Source: CBDCZI01 sp965224495 (lineage in GTDB: Bacteria > Bacteroidota > Bacteroidia > Cytophagales > JAAEPT01). From it: 42,274 nucleotides of DNA. The DNA lies in contig CBDCZI010000024.1 of assembly GCA_965224495.1 (NCBI GenBank), positions 1-42,274 of the forward strand, read 5' to 3'. Under the pieces are notes generated by a model. It was not told where the DNA came from. It saw nothing but the letters and a program-made list of their open reading frames with translations, and made no database searches. Shown here in pieces: positions 34,384 through 42,274 of this stretch (the stretch's first letter is position 1; every line of letters starts with the position of its first letter). The position numbers and the translations under genes are program-made.

Positions 34384-35151
34384 CTCTTTAAATTGTTTGT
34401 GAAAAGGCAAGTCGTTGTGTGTCCCTCCTTTGATAATTGTCAATTCAGCATTTTTATTTTTCTTTACTAATCTTTTTGCTTGGCGTACAGGGATGAGTTC
34501 GTCTCTGTCTCCGTGAAATAAGAAGATAGGACAAGTGATTTTAGGGAAATATTGGTAAGACCGTATTTTGATACGGAGTATAATTCCCATCGGGTAAATA
34601 GCAACAAAAGTTTGAGCCATACGAGCCATACTATAATAAGGTGTTTCGACAATTAGTCTTACTACGTTATGGTTTTCAGAAGCCAATTGAGAAGCGACAC
34701 CTGTCCCCAACGAACGACCGTAGAGTGTAATCGGTATATTGGGGTGGTTTTCATGTAGCCATTCTAATAAAAACTTACTATCCGAAAATATTTTATCTGT
34801 AGTTAACTCACCAGTACTTTTTCCATAACCTGCATAATCATACATCAAGACATCGTAACCTAAAAGTGTCAATTGTTCGGCTTCGTAACCCCACAAAGAC
34901 AAATCTTGTGAGTTACCGTGGTGGTAATAAATGATGCCTTTTCTTTCTTTTTGAGCTGTAAAATAAAGTGCGTTTAGTTTATTTCCAGAAGGGCAATCAA
35001 AATTGATTTCATTGAAAGGGAATTTGAATTTGTATTCGTAATCAGGGTGCAATAAATCGGGCTGAAAAATCAGTTTGTCTTGGTAAAAGAAAAGAAAAAG
35101 ACCACCTGCAAGATAAACGGCAAGGACGATAAATACTATTTTATAAATCAT
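34360..35151 (-). CDS. Alpha/beta hydrolase (BEM46/ABHD13-like), membrane-anchored
   Basis: 263 residues. An N-terminal hydrophobic segment (about 3-23) anchors the protein. The hydrolase triad is visible: Ser147 in LYGRSLGTGVA, Asp217 in FHGDRDELIPV and His245 in KGGTHNDLPF. YYHHGNSQDLSLWG is the oxyanion region. The substrate is unknown; esterase or lipase-like activity is likely. It is a single gene convergent with dps. Confidence 0.87.
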   Translation of the reverse strand: MIYKIVFIVLAVYLAGGLFLFFYQDKLIFQPDLLHPDYEYKFKFPFNEINFDCPSGNKLNALYFTAQKERKGIIYYHHGNSQDLSLWGYEAEQLTLLGYDVLMYDYAGYGKSTGELTTDKIFSDSKFLLEWLHENHPNIPITLYGRSLGTGVASQLASENHNVVRLIVETPYYSMARMAQTFVAIYPMGIILRIKIRSYQYFPKITCPIFLFHGDRDELIPVRQAKRLVKKNKNAELTIIKGGTHNDLPFHKQFKEKLAEILN

Positions 35152-35248
35152 TTGAATAGACTAAGCGTGTGATTATTTCCGAAAATTACTCAAACAAAAT
35201 GAGAATAGAGGTGAAATTTGAGTATTTCATACGTATTCAAACCAAAAT

Positions 35249-35280
35249 CGTCTTTGGTGCGTTTGATATCACCAAAGACG
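35249..35280 (-). terminator. Hairpin downstream of the GldN-like gene
   Basis: CGTCTTTGGTG (35249-35259) and CACCAAAGACG (35270-35280) pair perfectly, 16 bases after the stop at 35296. The T run on the minus strand is short (ATTTTGG), so termination may be partial. Confidence 0.6.
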
Positions 35281-35295
35281 AGTGGCTTTATACGA

Positions 35296-36084
35296 TTAGT
35301 TCTCCCATAGATTACTTTCATATTCTAATAATTTGTATTCCGTTTCTTGTGCTTGGATAACCCCTTGGCGCTCACTTCTATAAATATCTGATAAAAACTC
35401 ATCGTTAGGGTTTGATATTTTGGTAATGTAAGAAGAGAATAACCTTAAATCAAAAGCTTCAGCTAAGGTACGATGCTCCGCATCATTGTACGGGTTGTAC
35501 CATATTGCATTAGGGTCGTTCTTAAATACTTTCATCACTTCTGTGTAATCGTAAGTAGCGATAGCTTGTTGTATACCACGAGGGTTGTCAGGGTGCTCAG
35601 CAGGTAAAAAGATAGTTAACGACTTGATTTGATGACGCATTTCCGATGATTTTTTAGAGAAATAAATAATTTCTTTCATCTCTAATTGGTACAAATCTTT
35701 TCCGAAAAAGTAATCATTTGTTTCCTCTCTATTAGCTAAGGCTTCCAAGTAGTCTATTTTTTCATAATAATCCATATAGGCGGTGTCTAAAATCTCAAAA
35801 TCACTTTCTAAAGTGATGCGTTGTTGAAATTCTTTAAAAGAAAGTGTAGCACCCTCTTTTAAAGAGTCACTGGTGTAAGGGGTGATTTGCCCTGAAAGAG
35901 TAGCATCCATTAATAATTTAGAGATTTCTTTTCCTGCGCTATAAAGAGGTTCGTTTTGTTTTTCTCTTAAATCAATGGCTCTTGTTATTTCTTTTTTGAA
36001 CATTAAATCAGAGGCCTGTGGAGTTTGAGCAAAACTTATTGCTACAATAAACAAGGCGGTAATAAATAAGCTAATCGTTTTCAT
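35296..36084 (-). CDS. GldN/PorN-like secreted protein, outside a gld operon
   Basis: 262 residues with a signal peptide ending SFAQ (1-19). The mature part starts SDLMFKKEITRAIDLREKQN, then EISKLLMDATLSGQITPYTSD, the pattern of GldN/PorN, the periplasmic ring subunit of the type IX secretion system; EAFDLRLFSSYITKISNPND near the C-terminus also fits. gldK, gldL and gldM are not here, so this is either a paralogue (as gldO is in Flavobacterium johnsoniae) or a relative with its own role. The gene is a single unit with a hairpin after it. Confidence 0.6.
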   Translation of the reverse strand: MKTISLFITALFIVAISFAQTPQASDLMFKKEITRAIDLREKQNEPLYSAGKEISKLLMDATLSGQITPYTSDSLKEGATLSFKEFQQRITLESDFEILDTAYMDYYEKIDYLEALANREETNDYFFGKDLYQLEMKEIIYFSKKSSEMRHQIKSLTIFLPAEHPDNPRGIQQAIATYDYTEVMKVFKNDPNAIWYNPYNDAEHRTLAEAFDLRLFSSYITKISNPNDEFLSDIYRSERQGVIQAQETEYKLLEYESNLWEN

Positions 36085-36235
36085 AATTGTATGTGTTTAA
36101 ATGAATGATTTGCCTTTCTATTCCATAAAAGTAAAAGTGTCACCCTCTTTTTAAAAAAAAGAATAAATTAATATTATTAAGAGGGAAAGTAGTATTGGTT
36201 TTTAGAGGTCTAAAAATAAGTTTTTCAGTGGGGAA

Positions 36236-36281
36236 TATCAGCGTGTTTTTAATTCTATTTAGACAAAAAAACACGCTGATA
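36236..36281. repeat. Perfect 15-bp inverted repeat in the nitroreductase/GldN-like gap
   Basis: TATCAGCGTGTTTTT (36236-36250) and AAAAACACGCTGATA (36267-36281) are fully complementary with a 16-base spacer. It follows the leftward nitroreductase gene by 29 bases, so it may work as a terminator or 3' stabiliser, but no T run follows on that strand. Confidence 0.6.
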
Positions 36282-36309
36282 AAAAGTTACACTTCAAATG
36301 AGTGTTTAA

Positions 36310-36903
36310 CTATTTAACCCACGTCACATGGTTTTTCCAATCACGTTTTGCTCCACGAGAATTTTCTTTGTTAGGGTAGCCCATAAAAAAGAAACCTAAA
36401 AGCTTGTCGTCGGTCCCTAAACCAAAAAAATCTTTTGCTTGTTCTTTATAAGTAATACCTCCTGAACCCCAATAAGCACCAACCCCGTAGCTTGAAGCGG
36501 TGAGGTGCATGTTTTGAACGGCACAAGCAACGGCTTCAATTTCTTCGATTTCGGGAACGTCAGGGTCGTTACTTCTTTTCATGCAAATAGCGATGACATG
36601 TGAACATTGCAATGGTTTAGTCGCTAACATATTGAACTTTTTGTCCTCAAACTTGTCGGTAGGAACTAAAGTTTTGTACAACTTTGATTGAAAATCTGCT
36701 AATTTCTTACGTCCATTACCTTCAAATACCACAAAATGCCAAGGACGTGTGTGCTTGTGTGAAGGTGCCCAACTTGCATTTTCCAAAATAGTGTTAACTA
36801 CCTCATTTGAAATGATTTCATCGGTGTAAGTTTGCGGATAAACCGAACGTCGGTTAGCGATGATTTGATTAAGTATTTCGGGGTTATTTGTAAGTTTGTC
36901 CAT
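36310..36903 (-). CDS. Nitroreductase-family oxidoreductase
   Basis: 197 residues of the FMN-dependent nitroreductase fold. IIANRRSVYPQTYTDEIIS holds the N-terminal FMN-binding Arg-Arg-Ser, NASWAPSHKHTRPWHFVVF is the family's second motif, and GAYWGSGGITY and FFMGYP near the C-terminus complete the cofactor site. Such enzymes reduce nitro compounds, quinones or similar with NAD(P)H. The physiological substrate is not clear. It is a single gene. Confidence 0.9.
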   Translation of the reverse strand: MDKLTNNPEILNQIIANRRSVYPQTYTDEIISNEVVNTILENASWAPSHKHTRPWHFVVFEGNGRKKLADFQSKLYKTLVPTDKFEDKKFNMLATKPLQCSHVIAICMKRSNDPDVPEIEEIEAVACAVQNMHLTASSYGVGAYWGSGGITYKEQAKDFFGLGTDDKLLGFFFMGYPNKENSRGAKRDWKNHVTWVK

Positions 36904-37021
36904 TTTGTATGTGTTATCATCTAAGTATTAAAGCCTAAATTTAGCGATAAAAAAATATTTCTTGCTAAAACCTAAACCTTTTCAGCTGAGATACTTATAC
37001 CTTACAATATAAAATAGATTT

Positions 37022-37441
37022 ATGAAAAGAACGTTACTACTCTTACTGCTTACTATTGTTGCTCAAATGGGCTATTCTCAAAGTGTCAACGATTTAGTGG
37101 GGCATTGGGAACGTGTTGGAGGAAATTTTGACGGAATGAAAATGGAAATTCATGCCAACGATAGACAGCTTGAAGGAATTTTATTAACAAATTCGGAAGG
37201 TAACTATTTTGAGGAAGGGGACGTGAAGTGGAAGGGATTGGAAAAGGTAGAGGGGGGAAGGTTTGTTGTGAAAAGTCTATATATAGAATTAGGTATTGAC
37301 AATGAGCCAATTGCAACGCATTATATAGAGAAAACAATTTGTTTTATTACGGCAAATAAAATCTGTGTGGTTTCTAAAAAATATGACGTATTAAATTCTT
37401 CAGGACATATTCAGTATTGGGTAAGGAAAAATTCAATTTGA
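37022..37441 (+). CDS. Secreted hypothetical protein, lipocalin-like
   Basis: 139 residues. A signal peptide ends near MGYSQ (residue 20). The mature part starts SVNDLVGHWERVGGNF, as in lipocalin-like proteins (G-x-W), and alternates short beta strands up to HIQYWVRK. No ligand or family can be given with confidence. A short hairpin (GGTGTTT/AAACACC, 37453-37475) lies between it and the next gene. Confidence 0.6.
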   Translation: MKRTLLLLLLTIVAQMGYSQSVNDLVGHWERVGGNFDGMKMEIHANDRQLEGILLTNSEGNYFEEGDVKWKGLEKVEGGRFVVKSLYIELGIDNEPIATHYIEKTICFITANKICVVSKKYDVLNSSGHIQYWVRKNSI

Positions 37442-37480
37442 TTGCTTAAATTGGTGTTTTGAAACAATAAACACCTTATT

Positions 37481-37990
37481 TTGAATAAAGCAAGAATCAG
37501 GAAAGTACGTAATATACTTTTTGTAATTTCAGCATTGATGCTGTTGTACTATATTCCGAAAACAATTTATAATAGACATTTTAACCCTCAGCGACTTCCT
37601 GTTACTGAAAAGGCTTTGGACAGCCAAAAAACAATCACTTTACCTGATAGTTCGGTTGTCTTGTTGTTGCCTACCTCTTCATTTATTTACACCAAAGAGT
37701 TCCCTGATCACCAACGAAAAACGGAGTTAAAAGGTGGAGCTATTGTCGAAATAAAAGAGGATAACCGACCTTTTGTTATGAAATTGAAACGTTGTTTATT
37801 GGTAACAAATCACGCGAAATTATTGGTAGAAGAATGGGAAGGTATGTCGTACCGTGTTTTTGTGAAATCTGGCGAGTTGAAAATTGAGGAATACAACAAA
37901 TCGGGGGATGTAGAAAACGTATATAAAATAAAAAGTGGTGACAAAATAATTATTGGCACTTATGTTCGACTTATTAAAAACTCGATTTAA
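37481..37990 (+). CDS. Short FecR-domain membrane protein
   Basis: 169 residues from TTG 37481, the only suitable start before the TM helix. The N-terminus is basic (MNKARIRKVRN), followed by a TM segment (about 11-26) and one FecR-like domain: SQKTITLPDSSVVLLLPTSS, ELKGGAIVEIKEDNRPFVMK and KIKSGDKIIIG. Full FecR proteins have about 300 residues with a cytoplasmic sigma-binding part and a C-terminal partner domain, both missing here, and no sigma gene is adjacent. It lies directly before the AsmA-like gene. Confidence 0.7.
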   Translation: MNKARIRKVRNILFVISALMLLYYIPKTIYNRHFNPQRLPVTEKALDSQKTITLPDSSVVLLLPTSSFIYTKEFPDHQRKTELKGGAIVEIKEDNRPFVMKLKRCLLVTNHAKLLVEEWEGMSYRVFVKSGELKIEEYNKSGDVENVYKIKSGDKIIIGTYVRLIKNSI

Positions 37991-37991
37991 A

Positions 37992-40007
37992 ATGAAAAAG
38001 GGACTCGTTTTTTTCGGTGTATTGTTGCTCTTATTGGTAATTACGCCGTTTATATTGAAAAATTATTTGATTAGAAAAGAACTTGAAAAAGTAAAGATTG
38101 AAAAGGGAGTATCAATTACTTACCAATCGTCAAGCTTATCCTTATTGTCATTTCCTACCCTGAAAATAGGGCTTTCAGAAGTGGTTATTGAAAACGATAA
38201 ATTTGAAAAACAGCCATTGGTAGCGAAGTTTCACTCTATTGATGTTGGTGCTGGACTTTCTGTTTTGTTTACAGACAGCCCAACGGTAAAGTTCGTTACA
38301 GTTACTGATGGTGAAATCTCTCTTTTTATAGATAAAGAAGGTAAACGAAATTTTGATTTTTCTGGTGTAAAGAAAGAAGGGAAAAAGAAAAAAGATATAT
38401 CTATAGAGCAGTTGTTAGTTGAGAATATTAATATCAACTACCTCGATGAATCTAAAAATCAAAAGGCAAATGCCGTTTTAAATACCGTTGATTGGAAAGA
38501 TATAGGTAATGTTTCTGTTTCTTCTGATTTACTTTTAAAAGAGTTCTTGATAGACGGAAAGGTGTATTACAGTGATAAATCAATTAAAACACAAGGCTTA
38601 TATAAACACAAAGACGGTAAAATAACCCCTCAAAAAATAGATGTAGAAGTAGGGCAATTGAAATTAGCAGTTAATCCTGTGGGGAAGTTTGGTTGGCATA
38701 TATTCTCCGATAAAGCAAAAATTGAAGATTATTTTGAAGTGTTACCTGATTTTATTCGTCCAAACGCTAAAAACTATTCTTCAAACACACCTTTATTTTT
38801 AGATGTGTCTATAGACAGAAAGCAAGTAAAGTTGGCAGAAATAACAGCGAATCATTTGGTGCTTAAAAATATAAAAACGTCAAAGCAAATAGATGAAATT
38901 AACTTTACTTACACAAGTAAAAAACGTGACTGTAAATTGACAGATTTGGTTTTTAGAGGATTAGAGAGTTCTGTTACAGGATCTCATTTGGTAAAAAACT
39001 TAAGAGAACACGAAATAGAAAGTTTCCTTTTTGGCGATTTGGATATAACTAATTTGGTGAAATTCTTCTACCCTGAAAGGTATTTAGGTCTTGGGAAAGT
39101 GAAATTTAATACGGCAATATCTAAGCGTTCAGAACGATTGGACGGGGCGATTGACTTTAATCAAGTCGCTATAATCAACAAGAAAGGAGAAATTGTGAGT
39201 AAAATAGACGGAGGACTTACTTTAAATGCCAAGACGATGTTATTTAATCGATTGGTGATTAACCCCGGTACCGAAAATGTGGTTTTGAATGGTTTGATTA
39301 ATCAGCCGATTAATTTCTTTTTGTTGAATAAAAAACCAACAACGGGAGAATTTGCTATTACCTCTACTGCTCTTAAAATGTATGGTCAACAATGTGAAGA
39401 TATTAATTTGAAATTTGATTTTGGTATTTTACCTTCTACGGAGTTTTTGTATTTGGGAGGCTTGCCTTTTAACCCTATGGTTTCGCCAACTTTTTTCAGA
39501 GTATCTGAATTTAATTTTGTAGAAACGAGTGTCAATAAGGACCCTGTGCATTTGGAATTGTTTTATGAGACAGATGAACATATGCACTTAAAAGATTTCA
39601 CGTATAAGATAGGTGACACCTTATTTAAAATGGAAGTATTTTCAGAAAAGCCACATAGTTTGGCGTTGTTTGCTTTTGAAAAACAAAAATTCCATATTAA
39701 GTGTAATTACGAACATTTTAAATTGTCTGAGATGCTGAGACGTGTTGGTGTGTCATCGGACAAGCACGCATTGATAGATGGTACCTTTGAGAGCTGGGTA
39801 AGTTACCAACCCATGCAATTGGTTTCTAAAAATGGGTTAACTGATATACTATTTAACGATATAATGATGGATTTATCGATTAATGAGGAACAAATAAAAG
39901 CTTCAGGAAATGCCATTTATGAAGACAACAAAGTAGAACTCAAAAAGGTTAAAATACCTGAAGGGGATACCGATTTATTGAAAGGATTTTTGAAATCACT
40001 ATTTTAA
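37992..40007 (+). CDS. AsmA-like envelope protein
   Basis: 671 residues from the ATG at 37992, one base after the FecR-like stop (a longer frame from 37953 would overlap that gene). MKKGLVFFGVLLLLLVITPF is a membrane anchor; the rest is a long beta-rich protein with repeating AsmA-type pieces (FPTLKIGLSEVVIEN, KFHSIDVGAGLSVLFT, EQLLVENININYLDES). AsmA/TamB-like proteins bridge the periplasm and are thought to carry phospholipids or assist outer membrane assembly. The C-terminal domain resembles AsmA's. The exact role is unknown. Confidence 0.78.
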   Translation: MKKGLVFFGVLLLLLVITPFILKNYLIRKELEKVKIEKGVSITYQSSSLSLLSFPTLKIGLSEVVIENDKFEKQPLVAKFHSIDVGAGLSVLFTDSPTVKFVTVTDGEISLFIDKEGKRNFDFSGVKKEGKKKKDISIEQLLVENININYLDESKNQKANAVLNTVDWKDIGNVSVSSDLLLKEFLIDGKVYYSDKSIKTQGLYKHKDGKITPQKIDVEVGQLKLAVNPVGKFGWHIFSDKAKIEDYFEVLPDFIRPNAKNYSSNTPLFLDVSIDRKQVKLAEITANHLVLKNIKTSKQIDEINFTYTSKKRDCKLTDLVFRGLESSVTGSHLVKNLREHEIESFLFGDLDITNLVKFFYPERYLGLGKVKFNTAISKRSERLDGAIDFNQVAIINKKGEIVSKIDGGLTLNAKTMLFNRLVINPGTENVVLNGLINQPINFFLLNKKPTTGEFAITSTALKMYGQQCEDINLKFDFGILPSTEFLYLGGLPFNPMVSPTFFRVSEFNFVETSVNKDPVHLELFYETDEHMHLKDFTYKIGDTLFKMEVFSEKPHSLALFAFEKQKFHIKCNYEHFKLSEMLRRVGVSSDKHALIDGTFESWVSYQPMQLVSKNGLTDILFNDIMMDLSINEEQIKASGNAIYEDNKVELKKVKIPEGDTDLLKGFLKSLF

Positions 40008-40037
40008 CATACCTGATAAGGTTTGAACCAACTATAA

Positions 40038-41006
40038 ATGAAACGACTTACAACACTTACGTTTTTTACGCTAACATTTTTATTATCGACCTCCTCTTTT
40101 TCGCAAACACAGCAAGAGGTAGTTAGTTATATATCAGGAATTAATGAAGTTAATAATCAATTTATTAATCAGTTAGCAGAGTTTACTTTGAATACACAAG
40201 CGGGGAATATCTCACCGAAAACGATGTTTGATTTGTACTTAAATATAGTCAAGGAATATGATGTATCGTTTGAAAGAATAAAGGAGATAAAAACAGTACA
40301 GTGGGACGAAGAGATTTTACCAATGACTCTTGATGTTTATCAAGTAATTGGTGAAAATTTAAAAAATAGTAAGGGCGAATACGAGTCAATATTAGGTACA
40401 ACGCACTTGAATAATACACAGGTATTAGATATGCTTTTTGTGACTGAAAAATTAAATAAGATTATATTTAGCTTGAATTCTCGCCGTCAAATAGCGGAAT
40501 TGAAACTGTTTAATAAGTACCACATAACAATGATAGAATCCGTATTTAACTTGAAAATGGATTTGATAAATCGTAGAGTGAAGTTCAGTAACGAGGTAAT
40601 GAAAATCTATTTGCCACCACTCATTGATTTGGGTCATCTATTGAATGCTTACAATGAACACGATGCAACCTCTACCAAAATAGCGTTAAATAAATCATAT
40701 ATTTCAATTCAAAAAGCGATAAAAAAATTGGAATCGTTACCTAAGATAGAGCAGAGTGAAAACCTAACAGGGGCAACAATGGCTTATTTGATTAAAATGG
40801 ATGAGTTTGTGAAAGGAAACGCTCCTTCGTGGGTTAGTTTTACTGCACAAAATCAAAATGAATTAGATAAAATGTCTAAAGAGCAAATTGAGAACTACAA
40901 TAAGGCTGTAGGATTAGCAAACGAGACGACAAAAAAATACAACGGTCTTACTTTTTATTTAGACGAGGTGAACGCTTCAAAGTCTGCTTTCTTTCTGTTG
41001 AAATAG
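40038..41006 (+). CDS. Secreted hypothetical protein, all-helical
   Basis: 322 residues. A signal peptide ends near SSFSQ (residue 23). The mature part is predicted mostly helical, with no cysteines and no motif I recognise (VVSYISGINEVNNQFINQLA, KNSKGEYESILGTTHLNN, SLPKIEQSENLTGATMAYLI). It lies 30 bases after the AsmA-like gene and probably belongs to the same transcript. Function unknown. Confidence 0.65.
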   Translation: MKRLTTLTFFTLTFLLSTSSFSQTQQEVVSYISGINEVNNQFINQLAEFTLNTQAGNISPKTMFDLYLNIVKEYDVSFERIKEIKTVQWDEEILPMTLDVYQVIGENLKNSKGEYESILGTTHLNNTQVLDMLFVTEKLNKIIFSLNSRRQIAELKLFNKYHITMIESVFNLKMDLINRRVKFSNEVMKIYLPPLIDLGHLLNAYNEHDATSTKIALNKSYISIQKAIKKLESLPKIEQSENLTGATMAYLIKMDEFVKGNAPSWVSFTAQNQNELDKMSKEQIENYNKAVGLANETTKKYNGLTFYLDEVNASKSAFFLLK

Positions 41007-41109
41007 AATAGTCGTGAGCCTACTTTTCCTTAATTGAAAGGGGATTATCCAATCGTAAGAGAAAAGCTCAAATGATGAGCCGTTTTGTGTGGATATTCTT
41101 TATTATCAT

Positions 41110-41117
41110 TATCTTTG
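41110..41117 (+). promoter_or_regulatory. Putative -7 box directly before the potassium channel gene
   Basis: TATCTTTG lies 3 bases before the ATG at 41121; TTTG at 41084-41087 could be the -33 element, but the spacer (22 bases) is long. If used, the message would be leaderless. Confidence 0.35.
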
Positions 41118-41120
41118 AGT

Positions 41121-42146
41121 ATGTTTATTCGTAATTCAAAACTTACCCCTTTGTGGTTTGCTTTAGCTTTATTCTTTTTTGGAGGAGTTGGGGGAACGTG
41201 TGGTTACCATCTTATCGAAGGCTATTCGTGGTTGGATGCGTTTTACATGACGGTAATTACGACCTCTACCGTCGGTTTTGGTGAAATAAAACAGCTGAGT
41301 GATGCAGGGAAAGTGTTTACCTCTTTGTTTATATTGTTCAATTTAGCGACGTTTACTTTTCTTATTTCGGTGTTTTCGAGGTTTGTATTTGAAGGCGAAT
41401 TTAAGAAGATGTTAAGAAATCATAAAAATATGGCGAGAATGAAAAAAATGCAAAACCATGTGATCGTTTGTGGGTATGGTCGCTACGGGAAGCGTGCGGT
41501 AGAAGAGTTGAAAGAAAATGGTGAGGATTTTATCATCATCGAAAGTGACGAACATGTCTTAGAGCAGGCAGGTCTTTCGGAGGAGGAAAAGCAAAACGTT
41601 TTAGTCGGTGACGCAAGTGCTGATGAAGTCTTGAAAGAGGCGGGGATTGAAAAGGCGAAGGCACTGATTGCAGGGTTACCGCAAGATGCCTCAAATGTTT
41701 TTGTTACCTTGTCAGCGAGAGATTTGAATGCAGATTTACAAATTATTGCACGAGCGTCATTGGATAGTACAAAGAAAAAATTATTGACAGCAGGAGCTAA
41801 TCATGTGATTTTACCTGATGTCATTGGTGGTCATTTTATGGCTTCTTTAGTGACAAGACCACAAGTGATGGGGTTTTTAGAACGTATTGCAGGATGGTCA
41901 GATGAAAAAATAATCTTGGAAGAAATTCGTTACGAAGATTTGTATGAGGAGTTTAAAGATAAAACTATCGGAGAAATTGGGATACATTCAAAATACGATG
42001 TAACGGTGGTAGGGTACAAAGACAAAGGCGAGCATTATAGTTTTAATCCCAAAGCAAAGTTGAAAATACAAGAAGGAGGCGTGATTATTATTTTGGGCGA
42101 TCCGTCAAATATTACTGGTTTTAAAGAAAACTGTACACACGATTAG
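41121..42146 (+). CDS. Two-TM potassium channel with RCK (TrkA-N/TrkA-C) domain
   Basis: 341 residues from the ATG at 41121. TM1 is about 8-32 (LWFALALFFFGGVGG), the pore has the potassium selectivity filter TVGFG in TTSTVGFGE, and TM2 follows (VFTSLFILFNLATFTFLIS). The cytoplasmic RCK part has the Rossmann motif VIVCGYGRYGKRA and a C-terminal TrkA-C domain. It resembles MthK-type channels gated by calcium or nucleotides. The glycosyltransferase ATG at 42147 directly follows the stop, so the two are co-transcribed. Confidence 0.93.
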   Translation: MFIRNSKLTPLWFALALFFFGGVGGTCGYHLIEGYSWLDAFYMTVITTSTVGFGEIKQLSDAGKVFTSLFILFNLATFTFLISVFSRFVFEGEFKKMLRNHKNMARMKKMQNHVIVCGYGRYGKRAVEELKENGEDFIIIESDEHVLEQAGLSEEEKQNVLVGDASADEVLKEAGIEKAKALIAGLPQDASNVFVTLSARDLNADLQIIARASLDSTKKKLLTAGANHVILPDVIGGHFMASLVTRPQVMGFLERIAGWSDEKIILEEIRYEDLYEEFKDKTIGEIGIHSKYDVTVVGYKDKGEHYSFNPKAKLKIQEGGVIIILGDPSNITGFKENCTHD

Positions 42147-42274
42147 ATGAAAGTTTTACAATTTTGTTTCCGTTTACCATTTCCTCTTAATGACGGAGGA
42201 GCTATTGCTATGTATAATATGGCAAAAGGTTTTGTGGAAAACGGTGTGGATTTGGAGGTTCTTTCGTACAATAC
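42147..42274 (+). CDS. Start of a GT4-like glycosyltransferase (runs off right edge)
   Basis: ATG directly after the channel gene's stop opens a frame to the window end (42 codons): MKVLQFCFRLPFPLNDGGAI then AMYNMAKGFVENGVDLEVLS. The beta strand, the F-P-L-N-D-G-G loop and the helix after it are typical of the N-terminus of family 4 glycosyltransferases. The substrate cannot be told from this part. Confidence 0.75.
   Translation, partial: MKVLQFCFRLPFPLNDGGAIAMYNMAKGFVENGVDLEVLSYN

Noticed and set aside
35169..35360. Rightward 63-codon frame before the GldN-like gene end
   Set aside because: It spans the hairpin at 35249-35280 and runs into the opposite-strand gene; a chance frame is more likely.
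1..42274. tRNA or rRNA genes, CRISPR arrays, phage or transposase genes
   Set aside because: None was seen on either strand; the repeats present are short intergenic elements without a transposase.

Overview
The window looks like a chromosomal segment of a low-GC member of the Bacteroidota, most likely Flavobacteriales. Evidence: a GldN/PorN-type protein, lipoprotein signals ending in S-S-C or T-S-C without an acidic residue at +2, weak or absent Shine-Dalgarno sequences, promoters of the TTG-N19..22-TAnnTTTG type, an arsenosugar cluster and a type B ribosomal protein L31. No rRNA, tRNA, CRISPR array, prophage or intact insertion sequence was seen.

Layout. 1-3634: a partial lipoprotein (perhaps TamL-like) read leftward, then rightward a TrmH-family RNA methyltransferase, a DppB-type permease, shikimate kinase and an LpxL-type acyltransferase. 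3873-7955 (minus): plsC, gatC and a ~1000-residue membrane-TPR protein of unknown function broken by two frameshifts. 8113-11701 (minus): a 58-residue lipoprotein and a three-gene unit of a CHASE2 membrane sensor with two tandem FecR-like secreted proteins. 11762-13826: the agmatine-to-putrescine pair aguB-aguA behind a promoter overlapped by a palindrome. 13848-19845: thyA, a small gene broken by a 10-bp tandem duplication and coupled to a lipoprotein, rpmE2 (minus), a phosphoribosyltransferase, a fabF-like ketosynthase, a DUF4143-type ATPase and a YchJ-like protein. 19842-22305 (minus): the arsenosugar trio arsM / peroxidase-like / arsS. 22597-25137: a lipoprotein, an ECF sigma factor and its probable anti-sigma partner. 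25197-26913: a broken OmpH/Skp-like gene, a membrane protein and a PAP2 phosphatase. 27254-30716: pyruvate carboxylase with a frameshift before the biotin carrier part. 30944-31170: a relic of a bestrophin-family channel. 31356-34340: a peroxide-defence unit (oxyR frameshifted, katA, dps). 34360-42274: an alpha/beta hydrolase, an orphan GldN-like protein, a nitroreductase, a FecR-like/AsmA-like/secreted protein group, a two-TM potassium channel with RCK domain and the start of a glycosyltransferase.

Two properties run across the window. First, at least eight genes are interrupted by small indels (TPR gene twice, arsM, ompH-like, pyc, oxyR, dps and the 10-bp duplication), and removing the indel restores a full-length frame each time. 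This means either residual sequencing indels or real gene decay; the bestrophin relic is certainly decay. Second, gaps between genes hold at least four degenerate copies of an interspersed element with the modules GGGCG..., CGGGCTTTCGACTGT..., CTTTTTGGTC and ACCAAAAAGGAT, plus one REP-like hairpin.

Functionally this is mostly housekeeping metabolism with envelope sensing and stress modules. The least explained parts are the membrane-TPR protein, the CHASE2/FecR-like unit, the orphan GldN-like protein and the small lipoproteins.
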